Positions 1 to 10,089 are shown, counted from the first letter of the stretch. The stretch is DNA of 64,000 bases from Sedimenticola sp. (GCA_026992075.1 JALXAM010000002.1:1-64000); one strand, 5' to 3'. The notes: generated by a model from the sequence alone, not told the origin. Numbers and translations are program-made.

Positions 1-1475
<1,475 letters not shown>

Positions 1476-1511
1476 GTGGAATGGTGGCGTGCCGTTCGGT
1501 AAAGAGCGGCA

Positions 1512-1517
1512 ATTATA
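1512..1517 (-). promoter_or_regulatory. Candidate -10 box for valS
   Basis: The minus strand reads TATAAT here, 37 bp before the valS ATG. No convincing -35 hexamer is present at 16-18 bp spacing, so this is a tentative sigma-70 promoter based on a perfect -10 and its position. Confidence 0.4.
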
Positions 1518-1694
1518 GCGGAATGAAGGTGCGCCAGTTTGCTTACGATGGTGTGGATCAAATGGGATCGTTGGGGTGATGAGGAGGCGTTGGTCGTCCA
1601 CCGTCCCCAGGTTTATCCGGGCTGAGGGCAAAGAAGTGCGACCTTGGAACGAGCCCGTGGTATTCTCCCTGCCATGACGGCGGCGAGCCGCTTG

Positions 1695-1854
1695 GGAGCC
1701 TCTGATCTAATCCTGGACGAAGCAGGTTGTTCCCCTCCGGTTCGAGTACAAGGCGGAGTTCGCAGCCGATAACCAGCTATTGGCAAGAACTTCAATGCAG
1801 TAATCGGACCGGAGGGGGACAAGATGCGAGTTCGTGGATTAGATCAGAGGCTCC
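1695..1854 (-). mobile_element. MITE-like 160-bp palindromic element, copy A
   Basis: The element is 160 bp, with perfect 19-bp terminal inverted repeats in the form GGAGCCTCTGATCTAATCC. It is flanked by the 4-bp direct repeat CTTG (1691-1694 and 1855-1858), which looks like a target-site duplication. Its sequence aligns end to end, in opposite orientation, with 24041-24200 and 31763-31922. Further nested inverted repeats inside would let the transcript fold into a long hairpin. It encodes no transposase. It sits 42 bp before the start codon of the first gene of the Mbx-like operon. The rest of the gap 1476-1896 shows no gene. Confidence 0.9.
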
Positions 1855-1896
1855 CTTGGGACCGGTAAAGTCGTAGCAAGGGAGCACAAAGAAGTA

Positions 1897-2412
1897 GTGG
1901 AAACTGAAAAAGCAGAGGGACTGGGGCGCTATCTCGTCGTCTTCACTGGCGCCCTCTTATTCTGGCTGCTGCTCACCGGCAGTCTCGATTCCCAGGAGCT
2001 TCTCGCCGGCCTGCTGGCCAGCGCCGTGGTCGCCGTCATGGCGGCGCCCCGGATGGGCATTCTCTCCGGCATCCGCTGGTCGCCGGTGCTGCCGCTGCAG
2101 GTGGCGCGCTATCTGGGCGTCTTCTTCCTGGCTCTGCTCAGGTCCAATTTCGACATGGCGCGCAGGGTGCTGTCGCCCGCCCTGCCCATCCGCCCGGCCC
2201 TGGTGGAGGTGAAAACCTCCCTCCAGTCCGATCTGGGCAGGCTGCTGCTGGCCAACAGCATCACCCTCACGCCGGGCACCCTCACCGTGGACGTGGAAGG
2301 GGAGCGGCTGCTGGTCCACTGGATCGACGCCAGCCCCGGCACCGACCTGGAGTCCGCCACCCGCGCCATCGTCTCCCAATTCGAAACCCACCTGCGGGAG
2401 TTCCTCGAGTGA
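1897..2412 (+). CDS. mnhE: Mrp/Mnh-type antiporter subunit E (MbxA-like)
   Basis: Small membrane subunit of the Mrp-type Na+/H+ translocation module. The 171-residue protein has two or three N-terminal hydrophobic segments (about 12-30 and 35-50) and a conserved soluble tail containing ANSITLTPGTLTVDVEGE and VHWID, typical of the MnhE family. The start is a GTG with a poorly placed purine-rich stretch upstream. It is the first gene of a 13-gene collinear set and overlaps mnhF through GTGA. The order E-F-G first, rather than after D as in stand-alone Mrp antiporters, is that of the archaeal Mbh/Mbx operons, where this subunit is called A. Confidence 0.92.
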   Translation: METEKAEGLGRYLVVFTGALLFWLLLTGSLDSQELLAGLLASAVVAVMAAPRMGILSGIRWSPVLPLQVARYLGVFFLALLRSNFDMARRVLSPALPIRPALVEVKTSLQSDLGRLLLANSITLTPGTLTVDVEGERLLVHWIDASPGTDLESATRAIVSQFETHLREFLE

Positions 2413-2675
2413 ACCTGAACCCCATCGAAAACCTGGCCCTGGCGTTGCTGGGCGGCGCGGTGCTGCTGGGCCTCTACCGGCTGTTGCGCGGCCCCTCGGC
2501 GGTGGACCGCCTGGTGGCGGCCGATACCCTGTCGGTGGTGATCACCGGCGCCATCGTGGTGGTGGCCTGGCTCTTCGCCAGCGCCCTCTATCTCGACGTG
2601 GCGCTGGTCTACGGCGTGCTCGCCTTCGTCGGCACCGTGGCCATGGCGCGGGCCCTGGAAGGAGGGCGCTCATGA
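2409..2675 (+). CDS. mnhF: Mrp/Mnh-type antiporter subunit F (MbxB-like)
   Basis: Membrane protein of 88 residues with three predicted hydrophobic helices. The segment LLRGPSAVDRLVAADTLS is the conserved loop of MnhF/MrpF proteins, and length matches the family (about 85-95). The GTG start overlaps the stop of mnhE and its end overlaps mnhG through ATGA, so the genes are translationally coupled. It belongs to the ion-translocating membrane arm of the Mbx-like complex, where the equivalent archaeal subunit is B. Confidence 0.92.
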   Translation: MNLNPIENLALALLGGAVLLGLYRLLRGPSAVDRLVAADTLSVVITGAIVVVAWLFASALYLDVALVYGVLAFVGTVAMARALEGGRS

Positions 2676-2992
2676 GGCTGGTGGGCGATCTCTTCCTGCT
2701 GCTGGGGTCCGCCTTTCTGTTCCTGGGCGCCCTGGGGCTGGTGCGGATGCCGGACGTCTTCAACCGCATCCAGGCCGGCGCCAAGGCGGCCACCCTGGGC
2801 GTTCTCGGCGTGCTGGTGGGGATCGCCTTCCTGCAGCCGGGCTGGTGGCCCAAACTGCTGGCGATCGGCCTCTTCATCCTCTTCACCAACCCGGTGGGCT
2901 CTTCCACCCTGGCGCGGGCCATTCGCATCGCCGGCGTGCGTCCCTGGCAAAAGCCGGCGGAAGAATCCCGGGCGCTGGAGGAGAAATCATGA
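2672..2992 (+). CDS. mnhG: Mrp/Mnh-type antiporter subunit G (MbxC-like)
   Basis: Small integral membrane protein of 106 residues with three hydrophobic segments. It carries the MnhG family signature GLVRMPDVFNRIQAGAKAAT followed by a second helix and FTNPVGSSTLARA. It overlaps mnhF upstream and the DUF4040 gene downstream by ATGA junctions. It is part of the Na+/H+ module, and the archaeal Mbx equivalent is subunit C. Confidence 0.93.
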   Translation: MRLVGDLFLLLGSAFLFLGALGLVRMPDVFNRIQAGAKAATLGVLGVLVGIAFLQPGWWPKLLAIGLFILFTNPVGSSTLARAIRIAGVRPWQKPAEESRALEEKS

Positions 2993-3255
2993 CGGAATGG
3001 CTGGCCCTGATCCTGGTGGTGATGATGCTGGCCGCCGCCCTGGCGGTGGTGCTGGTGCCCAACCTGGTGGGCGCCATCGCCGCTTCCTCGGCGGTGTCGC
3101 TGGTGGTGGCGGTGATCTTCGTGGTGCTGCGCGCCCCCGACGTGGCCATGACCGAAGCCGCCGTGGGCGCCGGGCTCTCCGCCGCGGTGCTGGGGCTGGG
3201 CGTCCGCCGCCTGGGTTTGTGGAAGCTGAATGAAGGGAAGAAGGATGATGCGTAA
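2989..3255 (+). CDS. DUF4040 / MrpA C-terminal-like subunit (MbxD-like)
   Basis: An 88-residue membrane protein with three hydrophobic helices and the motif VVLRAPDVAMTEAAVGAGLSAAV, characteristic of the DUF4040 (MbhD) family, which corresponds to part of the C-terminal region of the large MrpA subunit. The ATG at 2989 follows GGAGGAG and overlaps the mnhG stop. A longer in-frame reading from 2845 lies inside mnhG and is rejected. The position between MnhG and MnhB matches subunit D of archaeal Mbh/Mbx complexes. Confidence 0.9.
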   Translation: MTEWLALILVVMMLAAALAVVLVPNLVGAIAASSAVSLVVAVIFVVLRAPDVAMTEAAVGAGLSAAVLGLGVRRLGLWKLNEGKKDDA

Positions 3256-3934
3256 GGCGGCCTCCCTGCTGTTCGCCGGCGGACTGGCCTTCCTGCTGGC
3301 GGTGCTGGTGGCCAAGCTGCCTTTCGGCGAGACGCCGATGGTGCTGGGCAAGCAGGTGCTGGCGCAGGGCGCGGAGCAGACCGGCACCGCCAACCTGGTC
3401 ACCTCGGTGGTGGTGGGCTACCGCGCCTACGACACCCTGGGCGAGCTCTCCATCCTCTTCACCGCCGCCCTGGCCCTGGGGCTGGTGCTGGGCAAGCGCA
3501 ACGCCGCGGCGCCGCGCGATCCCGACGCCGGGCTGGTGCTGCGCGCCAGCGCCGACCTGCTGCTGCCCCTGCTGCTGGTGGTGGGCTTCTACATCATCCT
3601 CCACGGCCACCTGACGCCGGGAGGCGGCTTCCAGGGCGGGGTCATCGTCGCCGCCGCCCTCTTCATTCCCATCCTGGCGCGCCCCTCCAGGGGGCTGGAT
3701 CACGGCGTGCTGGTCTGGCTCGAATCCCTGGCCGGGGCGCTCTTCATCCTCATCGGCCTGGCGGCCCTGTTCCAGGACGGCGCCTTTCTGGAGCCGCTGC
3801 TGGGGAAGGGGGAGCTGGGGCGGCTGCTCTCCGGCGGCACCCTGCCGCTGCTCTATCTGCTGGTGGGGGTCAAGGTGGGCGCCGAGCTCACCGGGCTGTT
3901 GGTGAACCTGGCCGACGCGGAGGCGGTGGAGTGA
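3245..3934 (+). CDS. mnhB: MnhB-domain antiporter subunit with MbhE-like N terminus (MbxF-like)
   Basis: Membrane protein of 229 residues. The first 90 or so residues, with two helices and a YRAYDTLGELSILF loop, resemble the MbhE/MrpA C-terminal segment. The second half contains the MnhB signature GHLTPGGGFQGGVIVAAA (about 120-137) followed by several helices. The protein therefore looks like a fusion of subunits E and F, consistent with Mbx operons having no separate E gene. I chose ATG 3245 because a GGGAAGAAGG ribosome site precedes it; an in-frame ATG at 3230 would add five residues. It overlaps the DUF4040 stop. Confidence 0.9.
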   Translation: MMRKAASLLFAGGLAFLLAVLVAKLPFGETPMVLGKQVLAQGAEQTGTANLVTSVVVGYRAYDTLGELSILFTAALALGLVLGKRNAAAPRDPDAGLVLRASADLLLPLLLVVGFYIILHGHLTPGGGFQGGVIVAAALFIPILARPSRGLDHGVLVWLESLAGALFILIGLAALFQDGAFLEPLLGKGELGRLLSGGTLPLLYLLVGVKVGAELTGLLVNLADAEAVE

Positions 3935-4401
3935 TGCCCATACCGCTGGACACCCTTTTCTTCGCCGGCGCCCTGGGGCTGGTGGCCATCGGCGTGGTGG
4001 GGATGCTGGCGAGCCGTCATCTCTTCCGGGTGCTCCTCTGCCTGGGACTGGCCGAGGCGGGTGGCAACCTGCTGCTGGTGCTCTCCGGTTACCGCTGGGA
4101 TTCGGTGGCGCCGATCCTCACCGGCGACCTGCCGGTCGGCGTCTCCATGGTGGACCCGGTGCCCCAGGCGCTGGTGCTCACCTCCATCGTCATCGGCGTG
4201 GGCATGGAGGCGCTGGCGGTGGCGCTGCTGATCCGCATCCGCCGCGCCTACGGCACCCTGGACGGCCACGCGCTGCTGGCCCGCCTGCGGGAGGATCTCG
4301 ACGAGCGGCTGGGGGTGGCGCCCGACCGCAGCGAGGATCTGCCCAAGGGTCACGCACCCTTCCCGGCGCCGGCGGCGAAGGAACAGGAGGTGAATCCATG
4401 A
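3934..4401 (+). CDS. mnhC: Mrp/Mnh-type antiporter subunit C, NuoK-like (MbxG-like)
   Basis: NuoK/MnhC family membrane subunit of 155 residues with three helices and the conserved stretch VDPVPQALVLTSIVIGVGMEA, in which the final helix carries the family glutamate. A hydrophilic C-terminal tail of about 45 residues follows. The start is ATG 3934 in a TGATG junction with mnhB; a GTG one codon earlier is possible. In complex I the equivalent NuoK bridges the antiporter-like subunits to the NuoH side, and a similar structural role is expected here. Confidence 0.92.
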   Translation: MPIPLDTLFFAGALGLVAIGVVGMLASRHLFRVLLCLGLAEAGGNLLLVLSGYRWDSVAPILTGDLPVGVSMVDPVPQALVLTSIVIGVGMEALAVALLIRIRRAYGTLDGHALLARLREDLDERLGVAPDRSEDLPKGHAPFPAPAAKEQEVNP

Positions 4402-5843
4402 ACGGCGCGGCACTGCTGGTGGCGCTGCCCCTGCTGACGGCCTTCCTCACGCCCAGCATCGGCCGGGTGTCGGCCACGGCGGCGCGGCTGCTCGGCCCCC
4501 TCGTGCTGATCTACTGCATCTGGCTGGTGGCCGGGTTGTGGGGCGCGTCGTTGCCCGTCTCCATCGCCATCGGTGGTTTCGCGCCGCCCCTCGGGATCAA
4601 CCTCTATCTCGATCCGCTCGCCCTGCTGTTCGCCCTGGCGGTCTATGTGCTGATTCTGCTGGCCTGGCCCTGGACGGAGGGGACGCCGGGGCAGGCGGCC
4701 CTGCTGATGCTGCTGGCCGGTTCCACCGCCGCCCTGGCCCTGTCGGGGGATCTGTTCAACATCTTCGTCTTCTACGAGCTGATGTCGGCCGCCTCCTTCG
4801 GTCTCATCATCGTGCGCGGCGAGCGGGCCGCCCATCTGGCCACTCTGCGCTACCTGGTGCTCAGCGGCCTGGGCACGGTGCTCTTCCTGCTGGGGGTGGC
4901 GCTGGTCTATTTCCACACCGGCACCCTCAATCTGGCTCAACTGGCGCAGATGGCGCCGGACAAGCTGGCCGGCGCCCAGGGGCTGGCCGCCTTCGTGCTC
5001 ATCCTGCTGGGGGTGGGGGTGAAGGCCGAGCTCTTCCCGGTGAACGGCTGGGTGCCCGAGGTCTATGCCGCCGCGCCGCGCTGGCTCTCGGGGCTGCTGG
5101 CGGGGCTGGTCTCCAAGCTGGCGGTGCTGGTGCTGCTGCGGATACTGGTGCTGGTCTTCGACTCGGAGCAGGCCCAGGCGGTGCTGCTGGTGCTGGGGCT
5201 GGCCGGGTTCGTCACCGGCGAGCTGGCGGCCTGGTGGGCGCGGGACTTCGTGCGCATGTTGTCCTTCTCCTCCATCGGCCAGCTGGGGCTGGTGTTCGTG
5301 GGCTTCGGCATCGGCGGCGCCGCCGGCGTCATGGCCGGCATCGCCGTGGCCCTTCACCACATGCTGGCGAAACCGGCGCTCTTCTATCTGGCGGAGTCCT
5401 GGGGCGGTTCCCTGGAACGGCTCCAGGGCGAGGCGCGGCGCGCGCCCCTGGCGGCGGCGCTGTTCGTGCTGCTGGCCCTCTCCCTGGTGGGGGTGCCGCC
5501 GCTGCCGGGCTTCTGGGCCAAGCTGCTGGTGGTGATGGGGCTGGGCGCCAAGGGGAGTGCGCTGGCCTGGGCCACCCTGGCCGGCATCCTGCTGATCACC
5601 GTGGTGGAGGCGGCCTATCTCTTCCGCCTGGTGGGCCGCTTCTACAGCGAGGGTGAGCCGGCCCACGCCGCGCCCCGTCTCCACGGCTGGGACTTCACCC
5701 GCGCCCTGCTGCTGGGGGGCGCCCTGGTGGCCGCCGCCTTCTGGATCGTTCCCCTGGGGCACTGGCTGGAGGGGGCTTCGCAACTGGCCGCCGACGTGCC
5801 CAGATACATCACCACCGTGCTCGGCCAGGGAGGCGCGCCATGA
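4398..5843 (+). CDS. mnhD: Proton-conducting antiporter-like subunit, MnhD/NuoN type (MbxH-like)
   Basis: Integral membrane protein of 481 residues with about 14 helices, of the proton_antipo_M (NuoL/M/N, MrpA/D) family. Key residues of the half-channels are visible: a glutamate in NIFVFYELMSAASFG, a lysine in GVGVKAELFPVNGWVPE, and lysines in GLVSKLAV and HHMLAKPALFY. It pumps H+ or exchanges Na+/H+ within the complex. It overlaps mnhC upstream (ATGA) and the second antiporter-like gene downstream. The position corresponds to subunit H of archaeal Mbx. Confidence 0.92.
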   Translation: MNGAALLVALPLLTAFLTPSIGRVSATAARLLGPLVLIYCIWLVAGLWGASLPVSIAIGGFAPPLGINLYLDPLALLFALAVYVLILLAWPWTEGTPGQAALLMLLAGSTAALALSGDLFNIFVFYELMSAASFGLIIVRGERAAHLATLRYLVLSGLGTVLFLLGVALVYFHTGTLNLAQLAQMAPDKLAGAQGLAAFVLILLGVGVKAELFPVNGWVPEVYAAAPRWLSGLLAGLVSKLAVLVLLRILVLVFDSEQAQAVLLVLGLAGFVTGELAAWWARDFVRMLSFSSIGQLGLVFVGFGIGGAAGVMAGIAVALHHMLAKPALFYLAESWGGSLERLQGEARRAPLAAALFVLLALSLVGVPPLPGFWAKLLVVMGLGAKGSALAWATLAGILLITVVEAAYLFRLVGRFYSEGEPAHAAPRLHGWDFTRALLLGGALVAAAFWIVPLGHWLEGASQLAADVPRYITTVLGQGGAP

Positions 5844-7714
5844 CCCAGTACGATCTGCTGCTGCTTCTCTCCGCCGCCACTGCGCTCTTCATGCTGGCGG
5901 CGGGGCGGCTGCCCATCGCCGGATGGGTGGGCACCCTCGGCTATGCCGCCCAGGGCTGGATGCTGGCGCGCATGGCGGGGCTGGTCTATGGCGGCGCCCA
6001 GCCGGTGCCGGCCTCCTTCTCCTTCGAGGTGCTGGGCCAGCCCATGGTCTGGCGGCTGGACGTGGTGGGCTGGTTCTTCGCCGTGCTCACGGTGGGCAGC
6101 GCCCTCGCGGTGAGCTGGTTCAGCGCCGGCGCCTGGGGCCGGGACTACCGCGCCCATGGCGGGCGCCTGGGGCTGATGCACCTGGCCATTGCATTGAACG
6201 TGCTGGCCATGTTGCTGCTGCTGGGCAGCGGTGATCTGCTCTCGCTCTTCGTCGGCTGGGAGCTGGTGAGCTGGGCCAGCTTTTTGCTCATGGCCTGCGG
6301 CGGGGGCGAGACCCTAGCCTACGCCCGCCGCTACATGATCTATGGCCTGGGGGGCGCCATGGCGGTGCTGGGCGCCATGGCCATCGCCTGGCAGGCCGGC
6401 GGCAGCCTCCAGTACGCCGACCTGGCCGCGGCGGTGCCCCGAATGGCGGTCGGCACCCTCTGGCTGCTGGCCCTGCTGGTGCTGTTCGGCTTCGGCGTGA
6501 AGATGGCGGTGGTGCCCTTCCATCTGTGGCAGGGGAACGCCTACGCCTTCGCCCCCATGCCGGCCTCCACCTTCCTGGGCGCCATCTCCTCGCGCATGGG
6601 GCTGTTCGCCATCCTGGTGGTGCTGTTCAAGCTGGTAGGGGTGGCGCGGCTGGACGCCATGCCCTTCTTCGCCCACTGGAGCGCCCGCGACCTGCTGGCG
6701 GCGGTGGCGGTGCTCACCGCGGTGATCCCCAGCTTCGTCGCCCTCCGCCAGAACGACGCCCGCCTGCTGCTGGCGTGGCTGGGCATCGGCCAAGGGGGCT
6801 ACATGCTGGTGGGGCTGCTCTCGGGCAACGAGCTGGGCACCGGCGGCGGCCTGATGCACGTCTTCAGCCACGCCACCTACCGGGTGGTGCTGGTGCTGGC
6901 CCTGGCGGCGGTGCTCTACCGCACCGGCACCGCCGATCTCAACCGCATGGGCGGGCTGGTGGTGCGCATGCCCCTCACCTTCCTGGCCCTGCTGCTGGGA
7001 ATCATCGGCCTGGCGGGGCTGCCGCCCATCAACGGCTTCGTCTCCAAGCTGCTGGTCTACCGCTCGCTGGTGGTGGACAACTCGCCCATTCTCTTCGTCG
7101 GCACCATCGTCGGCACCCTGGCCACGGTGATGGCGGTCTACAAGCTGATCCACAACATCTTCCTGGGGCAGTTGCGCGCCGAGCACGAGGAGATCCATGA
7201 AGCGCCCTGGAGCATGACCCTGCCCATGCTGCTCTTCTCCGCCATCATTTTCGTCACCGGGGTGATGCCGGGGCTGGTACTGGAGTGGGTGGCGGCGGTG
7301 CAGCAGTCCCTAGGGATGAAGCCCATCGCCTGGACTCTGGGCGGCATCGACTATCCCAACAACGAACTGGACATGATCTGGATCGTCGGCATTCTGCTGG
7401 CAGGGGTGGGCATCGCGGCCCTCGTCTTCTTCGGCCTGGGCAACAAGGCCAAGCGGGTGCACCAGCTCGACAACTACGCCGGGGGACATTTCCTGGACGC
7501 CCAGACCCGGTACCACTACAGCGACCATTTCTACGCCGGGGTGATGCACCTCATCGGCGGCTGGTATCGCAACAGCTTCCAGTGGGCCGAGGCGTCGCTG
7601 GCCTCGGCGGTGGAGACCATCGCCGGCGCCTTCCACCGGCTGGCCTGGCAGAAGGTGCAGTCCATGGCCATGGCGGTGGCGGCGGTGTTGTTGCTGGCCT
7701 GGGCCATCTATTGA
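5840..7714 (+). CDS. Second proton-conducting antiporter-like subunit (MbxH'-like)
   Basis: Membrane protein of 624 residues, also of the NuoL/M/N family but distinct from its neighbour. It has the conserved glutamate in LFVGWELVSWASFLL and lysine in GFGVKMAVVPFHLWQ. In two helices arginines stand where lysines are usual (SSRMG, HATYRVV). After the antiporter core (about 1-480) comes an extra C-terminal region of roughly 130 residues with helices and a polar HYSDHFYAGV segment. Two consecutive antiporter-like genes followed by nuoH is the H-H'-M arrangement of Mbx. The gene ends the first overlapping block; a 217-bp gap with REP-like repeats follows. Confidence 0.9.
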   Translation: MTQYDLLLLLSAATALFMLAAGRLPIAGWVGTLGYAAQGWMLARMAGLVYGGAQPVPASFSFEVLGQPMVWRLDVVGWFFAVLTVGSALAVSWFSAGAWGRDYRAHGGRLGLMHLAIALNVLAMLLLLGSGDLLSLFVGWELVSWASFLLMACGGGETLAYARRYMIYGLGGAMAVLGAMAIAWQAGGSLQYADLAAAVPRMAVGTLWLLALLVLFGFGVKMAVVPFHLWQGNAYAFAPMPASTFLGAISSRMGLFAILVVLFKLVGVARLDAMPFFAHWSARDLLAAVAVLTAVIPSFVALRQNDARLLLAWLGIGQGGYMLVGLLSGNELGTGGGLMHVFSHATYRVVLVLALAAVLYRTGTADLNRMGGLVVRMPLTFLALLLGIIGLAGLPPINGFVSKLLVYRSLVVDNSPILFVGTIVGTLATVMAVYKLIHNIFLGQLRAEHEEIHEAPWSMTLPMLLFSAIIFVTGVMPGLVLEWVAAVQQSLGMKPIAWTLGGIDYPNNELDMIWIVGILLAGVGIAALVFFGLGNKAKRVHQLDNYAGGHFLDAQTRYHYSDHFYAGVMHLIGGWYRNSFQWAEASLASAVETIAGAFHRLAWQKVQSMAMAVAAVLLLAWAIY

Positions 7715-7842
7715 CGCACGGGAGCCTGCCATGAGGGTGCGGAAAGAACTTGCAGGTCGGGCAACGCGAAGCGTGCCCGAGAAACGGCGGGAAAGCGGCG
7801 GCCAGGGCGCGGAGCGCCTCTGGCCAACCTGCGCCGGAATGC

Positions 7843-7902
7843 GTAGGTCGGACTTCAGTCCGACACGACGTTGGCCGGGTGTCGGGCTGAAGCCCGACCT
7901 AC
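7843..7902. repeat. REP-like palindrome pair in inverted arrangement
   Basis: Two 22-bp units, 7843-7864 (core TCGGACTTCAGTCCGA) and 7881-7902 (core TCGGGCTGAAGCCCGA), point towards each other in a BIME-like pair. Each unit is itself a palindrome preceded or followed by GTAG/CTAC. The pair occupies the 217-bp gap between the H'-like and NuoH-like genes. The rest of that gap has no recognisable gene. Confidence 0.85.
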
Positions 7903-7931
7903 CTGTGGGATTTGCTAGGGGGTAGGGCATC

Positions 7932-8825
7932 ATGATTGAGCTGATCGTCGAACTGGTGCTGATGCCCCTGGTGGCCTTCCTCGTCGGGCTGGGGCTGCTG
8001 CTGATGATGCGGCGCCTGGGCGCCCGGCTGCAGCGGCGCGTGGGGCCGCCCTTCTTCCAGCCCCTCTACGACGTGGTCAAGGCCTTCGGCAAGGAGACCC
8101 AGGTCTCCCACGGCCTGGTCCACGACTGGGGTGTGATCCTGGCGGTGGGCGGCTACATCGCCGCCGAGACCCTGCTGCCGGTGCCGGGCATGACCGGCCT
8201 GGCCGAGAAGGGCGGCCTGCTGGTGCTCATCTACATGACCATGATCCCATCCCTCGGCCTGGCGCTGGCGGCGGGCAACTGCGCCAACCCCAACGCCTCC
8301 ATCGGCATCTCGCGGGCGCTCACCGCCATGCTGGCCTACGAGCTGCCTTACGTGATCGTCATCTTCGGCGCCGCCTGGCACTACGGCACCATGAACTTCG
8401 GCGAGATCCTGCGCATGCAGCAGGAGGGTGGCATCGGCAACTGGGGGGCGGTGCAGATGCCCCTGCTGGCGCTGGCGGCACTCTTCACCCTCCAGGGTAT
8501 GATGGGCAAGCAGCCGTTCGAGATCTATGTGGCGCCGGCGGAGATCGCCACCGGCCCCATGGTGGAGATGGGCGGCAAGTACCTGGGTAGCCTGCTGGTG
8601 ATGCAGTGTTTCCAGTACTACACGGTGGCGGTGCTCTATGTCACCCTCTTCCTGGGCGGCGGGCTCACCTGGTTCGATTTTCTGCCCAAGGTGTTCGCGG
8701 TGGCCGCGGTGCCCACCCTCATCGCCTTTCTCTTTCCCCGTTACCGAACCGAGGACATGGTGCGCCTGATGTGGAAGTGGCCGGTGCTGCTGGCGCTTCT
8801 CGGGCTTGCATTCGTGATGAATTGA
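7932..8825 (+). CDS. NuoH-like / HyfC-like membrane anchor subunit (MbxM-like)
   Basis: Membrane protein of 297 residues in the respiratory-chain NADH dehydrogenase subunit 1 family, which docks the hydrophilic arm onto the ion-pumping arm. Visible family segments are LQRRVGPPFFQPLYDVVKAFGKE near the N terminus, the acidic loop MLAYELPYVIV, and PFEIYVAPAEIATGPMVE. About eight helices are predicted. The ATG start follows a short gap containing REP-like repeats. Sequence flavour is closer to the group 4 hydrogenase/Mbx proteins than to complex I NuoH. The NuoB-like gene starts 3 bp after the stop. Confidence 0.92.
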   Translation: MIELIVELVLMPLVAFLVGLGLLLMMRRLGARLQRRVGPPFFQPLYDVVKAFGKETQVSHGLVHDWGVILAVGGYIAAETLLPVPGMTGLAEKGGLLVLIYMTMIPSLGLALAAGNCANPNASIGISRALTAMLAYELPYVIVIFGAAWHYGTMNFGEILRMQQEGGIGNWGAVQMPLLALAALFTLQGMMGKQPFEIYVAPAEIATGPMVEMGGKYLGSLLVMQCFQYYTVAVLYVTLFLGGGLTWFDFLPKVFAVAAVPTLIAFLFPRYRTEDMVRLMWKWPVLLALLGLAFVMN

Positions 8826-8827
8826 GC

Positions 8828-9514
8828 ATGAAGACCATAGGCAACATCCCGGTGGAGCCGGGCAGGAGAACCAACCCCCTGGCGCGGGTGTTCGACGAGT
8901 TCGTGCAGTTCTGCCAGTCCCGCTCCCTCTTCATGCTGCACTACTGCACCGGCTGCGGCGCCATCGAGCTGCCGCCGGCCATGACCTCCCGCTTCGACAT
9001 GGAACGCATCGGCATCTCGCCCATGGTGACGCCACGCCAGGCCGACGTGCTGCTCATCACCGGTTACGTCTCGGTGAAGACCCTCAAGCGGGTGATCCTC
9101 ACCTACGAGCAGATGCCGTCGCCCAAGTATGTCATCGGCATCTGCTCCTGCACCGTCAATGGCGGCATGTACTGGCAGAGCTACGCCACCGCCAAGGTGC
9201 TGGCCGACTACATTCCGGTGGATCTCTACATCGCCGGCTGCATGCCGCGGCCCGAGGCAGTGATTCACGGCATGCGCGAGCTGATGAAGAACATCCGCGA
9301 AGGCAGGGCCGAGGCCTGGAAGGACTACTACCGTAACTACGACCGCTATCTGGGCGAGCAGCAGCGGCTGTTCGGCGACCGCTGGCAGACCCCCACCGAC
9401 ATCATCGCCGAGGCGGAGCAGTACGGCCTCCTCACCGAGGGCACCCGTGGCGAGCACACCGCGCTGCTGGAGCAGGTCCAGACCCCGCTGCTGCCGGAGG
9501 AGATGCGCCTGTGA
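8828..9514 (+). CDS. NuoB-like iron-sulfur subunit (MbxJ-like)
   Basis: Hydrophilic subunit of 228 residues expected to carry the proximal [4Fe-4S] cluster next to the quinone or catalytic cavity. Cysteines are arranged as C40-T-G-C43 in HYCTGCGAIE, C106/C108 in GICSCTVNGG, and C138 in IAGCMPRPEA. The CxxC pattern is that of group 4 hydrogenase and Mbx small subunits; complex I NuoB has adjacent cysteines instead. The ATG at 8828 was chosen over a longer shadow reading that overlaps the NuoH-like gene. A C-terminal extension of about 70 residues is rich in charged residues. It overlaps the NuoC-like gene by GTGA. Confidence 0.92.
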   Translation: MKTIGNIPVEPGRRTNPLARVFDEFVQFCQSRSLFMLHYCTGCGAIELPPAMTSRFDMERIGISPMVTPRQADVLLITGYVSVKTLKRVILTYEQMPSPKYVIGICSCTVNGGMYWQSYATAKVLADYIPVDLYIAGCMPRPEAVIHGMRELMKNIREGRAEAWKDYYRNYDRYLGEQQRLFGDRWQTPTDIIAEAEQYGLLTEGTRGEHTALLEQVQTPLLPEEMRL

Positions 9515-10089
9515 GCAAGGAGCTGAGAAAGTGGATGGACGATCTCCTGCAGGAGATCGGCAGCCTGAAGTTCGAACGCCGCGGCGACCACCGGGTGCGG
9601 GTGGACGTGGACAGCAAGTCTCTCCACACCCTGCTGGAGTTGCTGCGGGGGCGTGCCTCCTTCGTTCACCTGTCGGCCATCAGTTGCGTGGACTGGATCG
9701 AAGATGGCCAGTTCGAGCTGGTCTATCACCTCTGGTCCTACGAGATGAACACCCTGCTGTCGGCCCACACCCGTATTCCGCGGAAGCCGGCGGTCTACAT
9801 CTCGGTCTACGACATCTTCCGCAACTGCGCCTTCTACGAGCGCGACATCCACGAGATGTTCGGCGTCTATTTCGAGGGCAGCCCCTGCATGGAGAAGTTC
9901 ATCCTCACCGAGTGGGACGGCCCGCCGCCCATGCGCAAGGATTTCGATTCCGAGGCCTGGTGCAACGAACACTTCAACTGGCAGGACTACCAGCCGGAGT
10001 GGCTGAAGGAGATCGAGGCCGAGGGCGGCGGCATCGCCATCCATTCCGCCGAGCAGCGCTTCAGCCGGAGGGACATCGATGAGGCCTGA
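9511..10089 (+). CDS. NuoC-like subunit (MbxK-like)
   Basis: Hydrophilic protein of 192 residues of the complex I 30 kDa (NuoC) family. The signature ERDIHEMFGVYFEG lies near residues 111-124, followed by LTEWDGPPPMRKDF. It forms a structural dimer with the NuoD-like subunit in the hydrophilic arm and binds no cofactor in known homologues. The GTG start overlaps the NuoB-like stop, and the 3' end overlaps the NuoD-like gene by 11 bp. Confidence 0.92.
   Translation: MSKELRKWMDDLLQEIGSLKFERRGDHRVRVDVDSKSLHTLLELLRGRASFVHLSAISCVDWIEDGQFELVYHLWSYEMNTLLSAHTRIPRKPAVYISVYDIFRNCAFYERDIHEMFGVYFEGSPCMEKFILTEWDGPPPMRKDFDSEAWCNEHFNWQDYQPEWLKEIEAEGGGIAIHSAEQRFSRRDIDEA

Noticed and set aside
1897..7714. 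Annotation of the first eight genes as a stand-alone Mrp Na+/H+ antiporter
   Set aside because: There is no full MrpA, the order E-F-G comes first, a second NuoL/M-like gene is present, and NuoH/B/C/D-like genes follow at once. The Mbx layout fits better.
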